From: DATARR01 sp034666985
Lineage (GTDB): Bacteria; Acidobacteriota; Thermoanaerobaculia; Multivoradales; UBA5704
NCBI GenBank assembly: GCA_034666985.1
Contig: JAXDKS010000060.1
Span: 1 to 64,000, forward strand
Length of the DNA stretch: 64,000 nucleotides
Reading direction: 5' to 3'
In this document: piece after piece, positions 1 to 8,239 of the stretch
Layout: each line of letters begins with the position of its first letter
Numbering within the stretch: position 1 is the first letter of the stretch
Position numbers and translations under genes: made by a program
The notes under the pieces: generated by a model
What the model saw: only the letters and a program-made list of their open reading frames with translations
What the model was told of the DNA's origin: nothing
Database searches by the model: none

Positions 1-42
1 TGTTCAGACCTTCCAGGCGGCTGTCAGGACCTCGCCTCCGAG

Positions 43-76
43 GAGACGCCCCGCGGGGTTCCCCGCAGGGCGTCTC
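43..76. repeat. REP-like hairpin
   Basis: GAGACGCCC at 43-51 pairs with GGGCGTCTC at 68-76. After a C-A mismatch (52/67) the stem continues as GCGGG with CCCGC, closing on a four-base loop. A stem this long and GC-rich between genes resembles the REP-type palindromes seen in many bacterial genomes. No poly-T tract follows, so terminator function is uncertain. Confidence 0.5.
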
Positions 77-173
77 TACAGTGGCTGACATGAGCAGCGA
101 GACCTCAACCAGTCTGACAAAGTAGAAGTAAGTGGCGCCAACGATTCGAGGTCCTCTGGGGACGGCTCGGGTG

Positions 174-204
174 GCTTATACGACGCCGGGTTTGTCGTAT
201 AAGC
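174..204. repeat. Perfect 11-bp inverted repeat
   Basis: GCTTATACGAC at 174-184 is exactly complementary to GTCGTATAAGC at 194-204, with a 9-nt loop. It lies about 100 nt downstream of the VTT-protein stop codon. The AT-richer arms stand out from the GC-rich surroundings. It may be a terminator for the minus-strand TonB/VTT operon or a protein-binding palindrome; neither strand has a clear U-tract. Confidence 0.5.
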
Positions 205-304
205 GCTCCGTGCCTCAGAGAGCGTCGATCGGGCCCGGCGACTTCGTGCCAGCGAATCGTACCGCAGAGGCCGGCAAGGATGGCCGGCGCTCCCAGGGGT
301 CCTT

Positions 305-961
305 TCAGGGTTCCTCGATCGCTCCCGGAGCAGGCTCAGGCCGGCGGAGGCGGAGGCCGGCGAACCAGACGATCGCGGCGACGGCCATGACGAGGCCGAA
401 CATGAGGAAGGCGTTGTCGAGGCGGGCGGCGGTGGCTCCCGTAGCGGCGTAGAGGGCGCAGGCGGGGAGGTTGCCGAGGAAGGAGGCGCCCAGGAAACGC
501 CACCAGCCCAGGGGCGAGGTGCCCGCCAGGATGGATACGCTTTCGGCCAGGATGGGCACCGGACGGGTGACGATGACGGCGAGGTCCCCCCAGCGCCGGA
601 GCAGCTCGTCGGCCCGGCGCCGTTCGTCCGCGGGCACCCAGCGATGGAGGGAGGCGCTTCCCCAGCGGCCCACGGCAAAGCCCAATGCCGCTCCTCCCAT
701 GGACCCCACGAGCGAGACGAGGGTGCCGCCCACGATGCCGAAGAGGGCGCCGTGCGCCACCATCACCAGACTCGCTGGCACAGGCAGGAAGACGTCTGCG
801 ATCAGGAGCCCGGCGCCGATCGCCACGGCCCCCCAGAGGCCGGCCCGGTCGAGGAACGGCTGGGGATCGGTGAGGAGAGGCACGTGGAGCGCCTCGGCGA
901 GGCCGAAGAGAGCGAGGAAGACGACGCCCATCCCCAGCATCAGGAGCCAGTAGGTCCTCAC
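305..961 (-). CDS. TVP38/TMEM64 (VTT/SNARE-associated) family membrane protein
   Basis: A 218-residue polytopic inner-membrane protein of the DedA/TVP38 type. Hydrophobic stretches are visible at about residues 5-25, 40-65, 72-100 and near the C-terminus. The family's G-rich VTT core is recognisable as GALFGIVGGTLVSLVGSMGG followed by an F-VGRW segment. Relatives are proposed lipid scramblases or envelope-homeostasis proteins; the substrate here is not predictable. The start is GTG and overlaps the TGA of the upstream TonB receptor gene (GTGA), so the two are probably translationally coupled. The C-terminal tail is charged and Pro-rich. Confidence 0.8.
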   Translation of the reverse strand: MRTYWLLMLGMGVVFLALFGLAEALHVPLLTDPQPFLDRAGLWGAVAIGAGLLIADVFLPVPASLVMVAHGALFGIVGGTLVSLVGSMGGAALGFAVGRWGSASLHRWVPADERRRADELLRRWGDLAVIVTRPVPILAESVSILAGTSPLGWWRFLGASFLGNLPACALYAATGATAARLDNAFLMFGLVMAVAAIVWFAGLRLRRPEPAPGAIEEP

Positions 962-2874
962 GGGCGCCCCCCCGCCGTCCAGCGCAGGCTGAGGCGTCCC
1001 GAGCGGCCGGCGCCGGGGAAGCCGATCAGGGTCTCGTACGATTTATTTGTAAGGTTATCGGCACGGAGGGTGAGTCGCCAGCGGGGCCCCAGGCGCCAGG
1101 TGGCGGCGGCGCCGAGGAGGGCGTAGCCATCAACCTCATGGCGCTCGGGGACGGGGATCTGCTCGTCCACGCTCGCCGAGACGAAGCGCAGATCGGCGGC
1201 GAGGTCGAAGCCGGCCTTCCCCTGCCAACCGGCGCGCACGCTCCCGGACCAGCGTGGGCGGTGGCGAAGCGGTTGGCCGGTGTCCGCGTCCTCCACCTCC
1301 TGCCAGGTGAGGGTGGCCGCCGCGTTGAGTGCCGTCCGCGGGCGCCAGGTGAGGGCCGTCTCAGCGCCGCGGGCGCGGACCCGCGAGCGGTTGACGTGGG
1401 AAAAGGTTTCGAAGTCGAAGTCCACCAGATCTTTGTAGCGCTGGAGGAAGAGGTTGACGTCGAGGTCGGCGCCGGCCTCGGGGAAGCGATGCGAGATTCC
1501 GAGGTCGCCTCCCCACGACTCCTCGGGCCGGAGATCCGGATTACCCCCCAGGGCGCGCGGGCTCGCCAGGGCGAAGAAGCTCGGCAGCTTGAACGCCCGG
1601 GCCAGCGATACCCGCAGCCGCGTATCACCCGATCCCAGGCGGTAGCCGAGCCCCAGCCGTGGACTCAGCTCGCGGCCCGCATCCTCGGGAAAGTCGGCGC
1701 GGAGCCCCATCTCCAGGGTCAGGCGGTTGCGGAGCGCGATCAGCTCGGAGTAGACGCCGCGGGTGGTGCGCGTCCGCGCGTAATCCCCAGGCACGGCGCC
1801 GCCGAGGAAGTCGGGCAGGAAGAGGGTGCTTCGGTTCTCTCCCTCCTCCCGCTCGACGTCCGCTCCGACGCTGAGCTGGGTATCCCCCGCCAGCCCCGCC
1901 AGCCGCAGGGTCCAGCTCGAGACCCAACCCGCGCGGCTGCGGGTGAATCGGGTCGCCTCCACCGAGGCCGGCACCTCGAATCCAATGGCCGGGCTGTCGC
2001 GGTCGAGGTCGTGCCGGTAAAGGGAGAGCGAGAGTTGGTGGAGCCGCCCCGAGGTGCGGTCGAGGACGAACTGAGCGCCGAGGCTCCCCTCTTCATGGTC
2101 CGCCCGCCTCAGCTCGCCCGAGCCGTAGATGGGACCGCCCGAGGCGTCGGGATAATCGTCGCCATGCCAGGAGGCGAGGCGGCCGGCGAGGCGCAGGCTG
2201 GCGCCCTCGGCGAGCCGCACCCGGCCCTGCCCCTGGAAGTGCGTGAGCCGGTAGCGCTCGTCGGCGATGCGCTCACGTTCCTCCTCGCCCAGGAGGCTCG
2301 CGAAGCCCCCGGCCCGCTCGTCACCGCCGCCGAGCGAGGCCGCGGCCCGCCGATAGGAGGCATTGCCCGCGGCGGCCTCGATCTCGCCCTGGAGCGGACC
2401 GTCGCCGCGGCGGGTGATCACCTGGATCGCGCCGGAGAGCCCGGTCGAGCCGTAGTAGGCCGAGAGCGGCCCCCGCACCACTTCGACCCGCTCCACCGCC
2501 GAGGCCGGCAGGGCCTCGAGGTCAAACACCTCGCCGATCTGATAGGTGCCGTCGTTCACCGGCACGCCGTCGATCAGCACGCGGGTGAAGTTGGGGTCGC
2601 CACCACGGATCTGGGCGGCCGTGAGCCCGCCGCGGGTCGCGCCGGAGACCAGGGTCACGCCCGGCACGAAGGCCAGAGCTTCCTGAACCGACGCCGCCCC
2701 TGATTCCTCGAGGGCCGCGCGGTCGAGCACCGTCACCGCCGCTGTGGCCGAATCCACAGGCCGCTCGCGGACGGTGGTGGTGGCGTAGACGGTGACTACG
2801 GGCTCGGCGGCCGCCGGCGGATCGGCCGCGCCTGTCATGGAGAGCCACAGGACGAGCCACAGAGAAGGAGTCAT
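958..2874 (-). CDS. TonB-dependent outer-membrane receptor
   Basis: A 638-residue outer-membrane beta-barrel receptor. A signal peptide (MTPSLWLVLWLSMTGAADPP) precedes a plug domain with the standard succession VTVLDRAALEESGA, GVTL, QIRGG, VLIDGVPVND and VERVEVVRGPLSAYYGS. The barrel follows, with late motifs such as LRADNLTNKSYE and a terminal strand ending in aromatic/basic residues. The plug resembles vitamin B12/BtuB-type receptors more than large SusC proteins, but the ligand cannot be deduced, and I see no cobalamin riboswitch in the short leader. The frame extends upstream to 2940; I chose the ATG at 2874 because it places the signal peptide at the N-terminus. It is divergent from the VioB-like pair. 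Confidence 0.88.
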   Translation of the reverse strand: MTPSLWLVLWLSMTGAADPPAAAEPVVTVYATTTVRERPVDSATAAVTVLDRAALEESGAASVQEALAFVPGVTLVSGATRGGLTAAQIRGGDPNFTRVLIDGVPVNDGTYQIGEVFDLEALPASAVERVEVVRGPLSAYYGSTGLSGAIQVITRRGDGPLQGEIEAAAGNASYRRAAASLGGGDERAGGFASLLGEEERERIADERYRLTHFQGQGRVRLAEGASLRLAGRLASWHGDDYPDASGGPIYGSGELRRADHEEGSLGAQFVLDRTSGRLHQLSLSLYRHDLDRDSPAIGFEVPASVEATRFTRSRAGWVSSWTLRLAGLAGDTQLSVGADVEREEGENRSTLFLPDFLGGAVPGDYARTRTTRGVYSELIALRNRLTLEMGLRADFPEDAGRELSPRLGLGYRLGSGDTRLRVSLARAFKLPSFFALASPRALGGNPDLRPEESWGGDLGISHRFPEAGADLDVNLFLQRYKDLVDFDFETFSHVNRSRVRARGAETALTWRPRTALNAAATLTWQEVEDADTGQPLRHRPRWSGSVRAGWQGKAGFDLAADLRFVSASVDEQIPVPERHEVDGYALLGAAATWRLGPRWRLTLRADNLTNKSYETLIGFPGAGRSGRLSLRWTAGGRP

Positions 2875-2904
2875 AAGGCAAAGGGAGATTCTATGAGCCC
2901 TGTA

Positions 2905-2934
2905 TTGACGAGTCTTCGCAACGCGGCTTAGTAT
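2905..2934 (+). promoter_or_regulatory. Candidate sigma-70 promoter for the VioB-like pair
   Basis: TTGACG at 2905-2910, an 18-nt spacer and TAGTAT at 2929-2934 lie about 50 nt upstream of the ATG at 2985. The patch is AT-richer than its surroundings and sits in the divergent gap between the TonB receptor and the VioB-like genes. A GGGAG ribosome-binding site precedes the ATG by a few bases. The call rests on motif match only. Confidence 0.4.
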
Positions 2935-2984
2935 AGCCAATCCTACAGCATTGACTCGGATCCTCGAACCTACGGGAGACCGTC

Positions 2985-4910
2985 ATGAGCTATCTGTCCG
3001 GCCCGCGGCTGCACTTCAACGGCTTCTTCCAGGCCGACGTATCCACGGTCAACAACAACGTCCGCTACTACGATATCGCTCATTTCAAGCCGCAGTACCA
3101 GATGTCTTCCAGCTCCGGCGTTTCGCCCAATGGGGGCTGGCAGCCGGAGGGGACGGGCATCTTTCGCCTGGTCGGCTGCACGATCACGGGCGGCTGGCTC
3201 GACGGCGCGGCGGTCACCAAGGACCCGGTCCTCGGCATGGCGCTCGAGAGCTCCGATCAGCGCGTCTCCGGCAAGCTGGTGGATCTCGATCCCCAGCAAC
3301 AGCTCGTCTCCGAGATCTGGGGGATGGCAGTCCGCCTCACCGATGACAGGAATCCCGCCTACTTCAACGGCCAGTATGGCGTCGCGGCGTTCAACAACGC
3401 CTGGGCCCGGCAACAGGACAACAGCGCGATGAACGACCAGAAGATCGGGGCGGCCTACCAGTCCGTCCTGGAAAAGGTCGTCTGGAGCGATGTCAACGTG
3501 TCGCCGCTCCTTCAGGCCCTGCAGGCGGCGAGCGGGGACTGTCTGCTGTCGATCCAGTTCAACGTGTACGGCTATGGCCGCGATCCCTCCAGCCCGCGCT
3601 ATACGTTGGGCCGGATCACCGGCACGATCGGGCCGGCCAGCACGGCGGAGCCGCGCCACTTCGTCCTGGGCCGGCAGATGATGCCGAATCTGGACCAGAG
3701 CCCGATGGTGCCTGCCTTTGGCGTCAACGCGTTTCAGTGTCTCGTCGATCCGCAGCGCTGCACCGTGACCGCGGATTTCGGCAATGCGCTGCAAATCGTG
3801 AACGCCTCGGGCGTGCTGGTCGACATGGGCGAGCTCTCACTCGCCATTCTCAAGAGCTCCCAGGTGGACGATGGCGCCCAGGTGGGAGCGGACGCGATCG
3901 AGATCCTGGGACAGGTCCCCTACCTGCAGCCCGCCTGGTACCCGACCACGGCCGGAATCCAGACTTTCGACTATTCATCCAACCCATGGGTCCGGGAGCA
4001 CATCGCCGAACAGCCCCTCGGGGTCGTCAAAACCGTGAGCACCGGCGCCTGGCAGGTGTTGATCCAGGAGAGCCTCGGCGGCCTGTATGCGCGCGCCGAT
4101 CAGTACGTCTACCGCCTCAACCCGGGGGAGACCGCCTCGATGAGGCTCTATGCGACGCGCTACGGGAGCCCTATCGCCGCGAAGCTCGCCCTGGCTGAGG
4201 ACGACAGCATGATCGGATCCCCGGGCGGACCGCCCATCCCTGGTGTCCCGGTTCCCAAAATCGGAGTGCCCCTCTCGGCCCTTCAGTACTCCACCGAGGT
4301 GGAGACGCATGCGGACGGCTCGCCCGTCCTCGTCGAGGCGAGCGCCAATCCCGCGGGGCCGGGCAATCCCCGCGGCTATATCGACGGCCAGGTGTACGGG
4401 ATCGGATATCAGCTCGCCGATCCGCCGCTGCCCGCCAATTACAATACGAGCCCCTGGAGCTTCGTCAGCGTGCTGCTCTTCGATCTCCATCCGGTGCCCG
4501 ATAAGCCTACCTGGTACCGAGACATCCAGCCGATCCTGACCCAGTTCGGCAATCTGTACCCCATCATGAGCCATCACCTGGTGGACCTCGGCGACTACGA
4601 TTCGGTGGTGCGGCACGCCGACATCCTGAATCTCGCCTTTTCACTGCCGGTCGGGGATCCGAACTACATGCCGGTCACCCGGGATCTGTCGGCAGGCCGG
4701 CGAGCGACGCTCCTGAAGTGGCTCAACCATCCCGGCGAGGACGGCCTGCCACTCAAGGGTGTTCCATTGCCTGTAGCGGTGGTGCCTGAAGCCCTGCCTC
4801 AGGACACCACCGCCGCCCCGGAGCTCGACCTGGAGCCGATCCAGCGCGCCGGCAAGACCGAGTTCCTCCTGCAGCTCCAGGCCAGAAAAAACATGGAAAA
4901 GGGAGGCTAG
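2985..4910 (+). CDS. VioB N-terminal-half-like protein (split iminophenylpyruvate dimer synthase family)
   Basis: A 641-residue soluble protein without a signal peptide. Its N-terminus (YLSGPRLHFNGFFQADVSTVNNN) matches the opening pattern I know from VioB, a proline-arginine-(I/L)-H-F core followed by a small insert and TxN. Near the C-terminus, YRDIQPILTQF, NLYPIMS and YMPVTRDLSAGRRATLLKWL match VioB's motifs just before its ferritin-like domain (Y-H-MAYYELVYPFMS and MPSTRELSAPKARLFLKYL). The next gene, 3 nt downstream, supplies a ferritin-like domain; the two lengths sum to 993, close to the about 1000 residues of one-piece VioB. In violacein synthesis VioB dimerises the imine of indole-3-pyruvate. 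Substrate and activity here are unknown, and no VioA-type amino-acid oxidase is in view. Confidence 0.6.
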   Translation: MSYLSGPRLHFNGFFQADVSTVNNNVRYYDIAHFKPQYQMSSSSGVSPNGGWQPEGTGIFRLVGCTITGGWLDGAAVTKDPVLGMALESSDQRVSGKLVDLDPQQQLVSEIWGMAVRLTDDRNPAYFNGQYGVAAFNNAWARQQDNSAMNDQKIGAAYQSVLEKVVWSDVNVSPLLQALQAASGDCLLSIQFNVYGYGRDPSSPRYTLGRITGTIGPASTAEPRHFVLGRQMMPNLDQSPMVPAFGVNAFQCLVDPQRCTVTADFGNALQIVNASGVLVDMGELSLAILKSSQVDDGAQVGADAIEILGQVPYLQPAWYPTTAGIQTFDYSSNPWVREHIAEQPLGVVKTVSTGAWQVLIQESLGGLYARADQYVYRLNPGETASMRLYATRYGSPIAAKLALAEDDSMIGSPGGPPIPGVPVPKIGVPLSALQYSTEVETHADGSPVLVEASANPAGPGNPRGYIDGQVYGIGYQLADPPLPANYNTSPWSFVSVLLFDLHPVPDKPTWYRDIQPILTQFGNLYPIMSHHLVDLGDYDSVVRHADILNLAFSLPVGDPNYMPVTRDLSAGRRATLLKWLNHPGEDGLPLKGVPLPVAVVPEALPQDTTAAPELDLEPIQRAGKTEFLLQLQARKNMEKGG

Positions 4911-4913
4911 CCC

Positions 4914-5972
4914 ATGTTGAAGATTCGCCGAGAATTCATCGCGGGCGTGGAGCGGGCCGGCCGGAAGGAAGATCTGTACCAGTACCTGCAGAACGCCATC
5001 GAGCTGGAGCACGCCACGATTCCGCCGTATCTGACGGCGATGTTCTCCTTGAAGCCTGGCACCAACGAGGAGATCCGGCGGCTCATCCGGTCGATCGTGA
5101 TCGAGGAGATGCTGCACCTGACCGTCTCCGCCAACATCCTGGTGGCGATCGGCGGCAGCCCGCAGATCAACACGCCCGAATTCATTCCGAGCTACCCGGG
5201 CCCGCTGCCGATGGGGATCGGCGGCCAGGATTTCATCGTAGGGATCGAGCCGTTCTCCAAGCAACTCGTCCACGACGTCTTCATGGTGATCGAGGAGCCG
5301 GAGAACCCGATTCCCATCAAGGTGCTCACGGAGTCGGCCGAGACCTTCGGCACCATCGGCCAGTTCTACCAGGCGATCCAGAAAAAGATCGCGCAGCTCG
5401 GCAACGGCATCTTCGTGCCGGGCAGCGCAGCGCGCCAAGTGCAGGAGTGGTTCGGTTATACGCACCTGTTCCCGATCACGAACGTGGAGGGCGCCGTCAA
5501 GGCGATCGAGCTGGTCGTCACCGAAGGCGAGGGCACGTCGTCCGATCCGTTCCAGTCGCCGGGCGATCCCGCGCACTACTACGCGTTCGGCGAGATCTAC
5601 CATGGCCGGAAGATCATCAAGACCAAGACCGGGTACGCCTACGGCGGCGATCCGATTCCCTTTGATGAAAAGGGCGTGTACCCGATGAAGCCCAACGCGA
5701 AGATCTCGGATTACGCGGAGGGCACCCAGGCGCGGGTGCGGGTGGAGCAGTACGCCTACACCTACAGCAGCCTCCTGAACGCCCTCCACGAATCCTTCAA
5801 CGGCAAACCGGACAACATCCAGGTGGCGATGGGGCTCATGTATGAGCTGAGGATCGGGGCGGTGAGCCTGATGAGCACGGCGTTGGGGGACGGCACGGGG
5901 CTCACCGCGGGGCCGAGCTACCAGTACGTCAACGTCCAAGGAGGCATGGGGCCCGCGGCTTCGGTTTCCTGA
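4914..5972 (+). CDS. Ferritin-like domain protein, VioB/RebD C-terminal-half-like
   Basis: A 352-residue protein with a ferritin-like helical domain at about residues 15-150. IELEHATIPPYL places Glu32 in the first helix, and VIEEMLHLTVSAN gives an EExxH signature (Glu64/Glu65, His68), as in VioB (EEMIH in the same context, followed by A-N-hydrophobic and a GG/GE turn). The middle contains GYTHLFPITNVEGA and a GEGT..DPFQSPGDPAHYYAFGEI segment, comparable to the QGEG.....HY.HF.R stretch of VioB. A GGGAGG ribosome-binding site overlaps the upstream stop, so co-translation with the VioB-N-like gene is likely. The pair probably forms one enzyme from two chains. Metal or haem content cannot be judged from sequence. 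Confidence 0.65.
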   Translation: MLKIRREFIAGVERAGRKEDLYQYLQNAIELEHATIPPYLTAMFSLKPGTNEEIRRLIRSIVIEEMLHLTVSANILVAIGGSPQINTPEFIPSYPGPLPMGIGGQDFIVGIEPFSKQLVHDVFMVIEEPENPIPIKVLTESAETFGTIGQFYQAIQKKIAQLGNGIFVPGSAARQVQEWFGYTHLFPITNVEGAVKAIELVVTEGEGTSSDPFQSPGDPAHYYAFGEIYHGRKIIKTKTGYAYGGDPIPFDEKGVYPMKPNAKISDYAEGTQARVRVEQYAYTYSSLLNALHESFNGKPDNIQVAMGLMYELRIGAVSLMSTALGDGTGLTAGPSYQYVNVQGGMGPAASVS

Positions 5973-6045
5973 TCCGCTGGAGAGGTCTGACTGGCGCCTT
6001 CAATCCAGGCCGTGGAAGGGAAGATCGGCAGACCGCAGATATCCA

Positions 6046-6074
6046 TTGACAGCTATGTGCGCATTTGCTATTAC
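6046..6074 (+). promoter_or_regulatory. Strong sigma-70-type promoter for the small secreted protein
   Basis: A perfect TTGACA at 6046-6051 is followed after exactly 17 nt by TATTAC at 6069-6074, about 45 nt before the start codon. Two direct copies of GACGTTCAA (6082-6090 and 6096-6104), 14 nt apart, lie between the -10 box and the ribosome-binding site GGAGG. They could be a regulator site or a 5'-UTR structure. Confidence 0.6.
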
Positions 6075-6118
6075 TCTCCTCGACGTTCAACTAGGGACGT
6101 TCAATTTTGGAGGAACAG

Positions 6119-6490
6119 ATGATGAAGAAGAGTCTCCTGTGTGCGGCCGCCGTCCTCGTCGCCCTCGTCCTGGGCTCTGTCGCGGCCCAGGCCCAGACCG
6201 CCGCCTTCCAGGGCTCCACCCTCGTGTTTTCGAGGAACGGCGACTACAGGGACAACGGCTCCACCTGCCCCGGCGGGGCCGCTCCGACGGGGTATTCCTG
6301 GAACTTCGTCGAGGATGGGACGACGCAATCCGGTAATCCGGTCACCCACAAGTGGGTCGCGAATTTCTGTGCCTTTACCGTCAAGCTTACGGTCACCTGC
6401 CCTGGCGGCGGCACGGCGACCCAGACCCGCTTCTCCTGCTTCAGTTGCGGTACCTTTGGCTGCATCAACCCGGACGTAGGCTACAACTGA
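6119..6490 (+). CDS. Small secreted PKD-like protein
   Basis: A 123-residue exported protein. A signal peptide (KKSLLCAAAVLVALVLGSVAAQAQ) is followed by one Ig-like/PKD-type domain: a W-x-F strand (YSWNFVEDGTT), then FTVKLTVTCPGGG-TATQTR, the usual end of a PKD fold. Six cysteines in the mature part suggest disulfides, the last four clustered in SCFSCGTFGCINPD. Two adjacent ATG codons (6119 and 6122) follow GGAGG; either may be used. The gene has its own promoter and ends at a strong hairpin, so it is a monocistronic unit although it lies just after the VioB-like pair. Its function is unknown; surface or matrix binding is a typical PKD role. Confidence 0.65.
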   Translation: MMKKSLLCAAAVLVALVLGSVAAQAQTAAFQGSTLVFSRNGDYRDNGSTCPGGAAPTGYSWNFVEDGTTQSGNPVTHKWVANFCAFTVKLTVTCPGGGTATQTRFSCFSCGTFGCINPDVGYN

Positions 6491-6504
6491 GCCGACTTTC
6501 CCCT

Positions 6505-6530
6505 CCCTCCCGCCGGCAACGGCGGGAGGG
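6505..6530. terminator. Bidirectional terminator hairpin
   Basis: CCCTCCCGCCG (6505-6515) pairs perfectly with CGGCGGGAGGG (6520-6530) around a GCAA tetraloop, between the stop codons of two convergent genes (6490 and 6548). The 11-bp GC stem with a stable GNRA loop fits termination on both strands; the flanks are pyrimidine-rich rather than pure T. Confidence 0.7.
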
Positions 6531-6547
6531 CCTCCTTCCCTGCCCTC

Positions 6548-8155
6548 TCAAGCCAGCGTCCCGGCCGGGACGCGCTTGTAGAGCGGCTTGAAGGCCAGCA
6601 GCCAGAGGCCGGAGTAGTCCCGCATGAGGCGCATGCGCAGGAGCTGCACCTGCCGGCACTCAGTGAGGTTGCCGGTGAGCATCAGCTCGCTGAGGACGTG
6701 GTTGAAGCGCCAGAGGTAGGCGTCGGCGACGCGGGCGGTCAGCCGGGCGCGGGCGAAGACCACGGAGTCGCCGGTGACCGAGGTCTCGTCGAGCAGGCTG
6801 GCGATCTCCTGCGCCTCCTCGTTGATGCGCATGCGCAGGGCCGCCGATTCGAGGAGGAACTGCTCCAGCTCGCGGTCGCATTCCCCCTTGCCGAAGACGC
6901 GCCGGTAGGCCTCGACCTCGCGCACCTCGACGCGCAGGGCGAAGACCTCGGGCTTGAGCACCACCCGCTCGGGCGCCAGGTCGGGCGGATTGACGTCGCG
7001 CAGCGCCTCGACCAGCCGGCGGTAGTAGTCGCCCAGCAACTCCTCGTGGCTCTGGAGGGGGGCTGCGGCGGCGGTCGACGCCCGGTTGAGGGTGTACTCC
7101 CCGGTGTCCATGGTGCCGGTCGGCCGCACGACCGCCCGCTCGGCGGTGCCGACCCGCCCGGCGGCGAGGCGTGGCAGGAGCTGCCGGACGCGCTGGCGGA
7201 TCAGGGCGATGTCGCCGAGCCGGAACTCCTCGCGCTGGAGCTGCTTTTCGAAGCGCTCGATCTCCTCGCGGAACTCCGACAGCTCGCGGTCGAGCTGAGT
7301 GTCGAACGGCACCTCGCGCTCGAGCTCGAAGACCCGCTGGTACTCGGCGATGATGCGCTGCTCCTCCTGACGGTAGAGCTTCTGGATGCGGCTCTTGAAG
7401 ACCAGGTTGGTCTCCTGGATGGGGAGCAGCAGCTCGGGGTAGAAGTACCAGGCGCCGAGCCCGTGCTTGAGGTCGCGGTAGCGGCGGATCAGGCCGGCCT
7501 CGTTCAGGCGGTCGAGGCTCTCGATGCTCGACATCTCGTGGCGCACGGCGTCGATCGCCGCCCGCCGCTCCTCGATGGCCTGGTCGCCCGGCGGCGATTC
7601 GTTGAGCTGGCTCCAGATCCCCTGGAAGATCTCGTTGAGACGGTGGTGGCTGCGCAGCACCAGCTCGCCCGTGCGGTCGTCCAGCTCCTCGGAGAGGCGG
7701 GCGAGGAGGAAGTCGACCTTGTCCAGCCGCTCCGAGGGCCATTCTCCTCCGACGACGCCGGCGCCGCCGGCATGGGCATAGAGGTAGAAGCGCACGAGCT
7801 GGGAGAGGATCTTCTCGTCGTAGTTCTTGACCCGACGGAAGAACTGCCGCAGCAAGTCGGGGGTGACTTTGGTATCCTCCTCGCTGAGCAGGCCGATGAG
7901 CTCCGTCAGCCGGCGGTCGATGGCTTCGAGCCGGTGGCGGATGCGTTCGCTCTCGGAGGCGTTGAGGCTCTGGGAGACGTCCTTCAGCCCGGTGTAGAGG
8001 TCCTGGAACTCCGCCGAGTGGGGATCTTCCACCCGCTGGAGCAGCGTCTTGCCCAGGCTCTGGAGGAACTGGTGGAAGGTCCAGCTCGCCCGGAAACGGT
8101 GCGAGGTGTCGGCGTAGCGGCGGTGGAGGACGCTCAGTTCCTGGACGGTCGTCAT
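6548..8155 (-). CDS. Unknown protein, long and helical
   Basis: A 535-residue cytoplasmic protein that I do not recognise. It has no signal peptide or membrane segment and is overwhelmingly alpha-helical and charged, with coiled-coil-prone stretches at about residues 60-100, 190-215 and 265-330 (for example EFREEIERFEKQLQREEFRL). Two central segments are less charged (YFYPELLLPIQETN; a Thr/Ala-rich linker near residue 360). The C-terminal part around residues 450-520 is more conserved in appearance (WRFNHVLSELMLTGNLTECRQVQLLRMRLMRDY). The gene is divergent from hpt across an 84-nt gap and convergent with the PKD-like gene. Nothing links it to a pathway. Confidence 0.75.
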   Translation of the reverse strand: MTTVQELSVLHRRYADTSHRFRASWTFHQFLQSLGKTLLQRVEDPHSAEFQDLYTGLKDVSQSLNASESERIRHRLEAIDRRLTELIGLLSEEDTKVTPDLLRQFFRRVKNYDEKILSQLVRFYLYAHAGGAGVVGGEWPSERLDKVDFLLARLSEELDDRTGELVLRSHHRLNEIFQGIWSQLNESPPGDQAIEERRAAIDAVRHEMSSIESLDRLNEAGLIRRYRDLKHGLGAWYFYPELLLPIQETNLVFKSRIQKLYRQEEQRIIAEYQRVFELEREVPFDTQLDRELSEFREEIERFEKQLQREEFRLGDIALIRQRVRQLLPRLAAGRVGTAERAVVRPTGTMDTGEYTLNRASTAAAAPLQSHEELLGDYYRRLVEALRDVNPPDLAPERVVLKPEVFALRVEVREVEAYRRVFGKGECDRELEQFLLESAALRMRINEEAQEIASLLDETSVTGDSVVFARARLTARVADAYLWRFNHVLSELMLTGNLTECRQVQLLRMRLMRDYSGLWLLAFKPLYKRVPAGTLA

Positions 8156-8239
8156 GGAGCACCCGTAGGATCGCGAGAAATCGCAGTCATATTGAACTGT
8201 GAGGATATTACGCCAAGCCCAAGGGAAAGGAAAACAAGC

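Larger units (their letters stand above)
1..304. other. Non-coding left edge with two hairpins
   Basis: I see no convincing gene here. The stretch holds two inverted repeats, listed separately, and is the 3' flank of the minus-strand VTT-protein gene. The open frames on both strands are rich in Pro, Arg and Ser and have no recognisable domain, as expected for chance frames in GC-rich DNA. Confidence 0.6.

Noticed and set aside
1138..2703. Long plus-strand open frame opposite the TonB receptor gene
   Set aside because: Antisense shadow in GC-rich DNA; composition is Ala/Arg/Gly/Glu without any domain, while the minus strand encodes a clear receptor.
2875..2984. Cobalamin riboswitch before the BtuB-like receptor
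   Set aside because: The divergent gap is only about 110 nt and shows neither a B12-box nor room for the full aptamer.
6698..8239. 1.5-kb in-frame extension upstream of hpt
   Set aside because: It is antisense to the helical unknown gene and ends at a good GTG start with a ribosome-binding site; HPRT proteins are about 180 residues.
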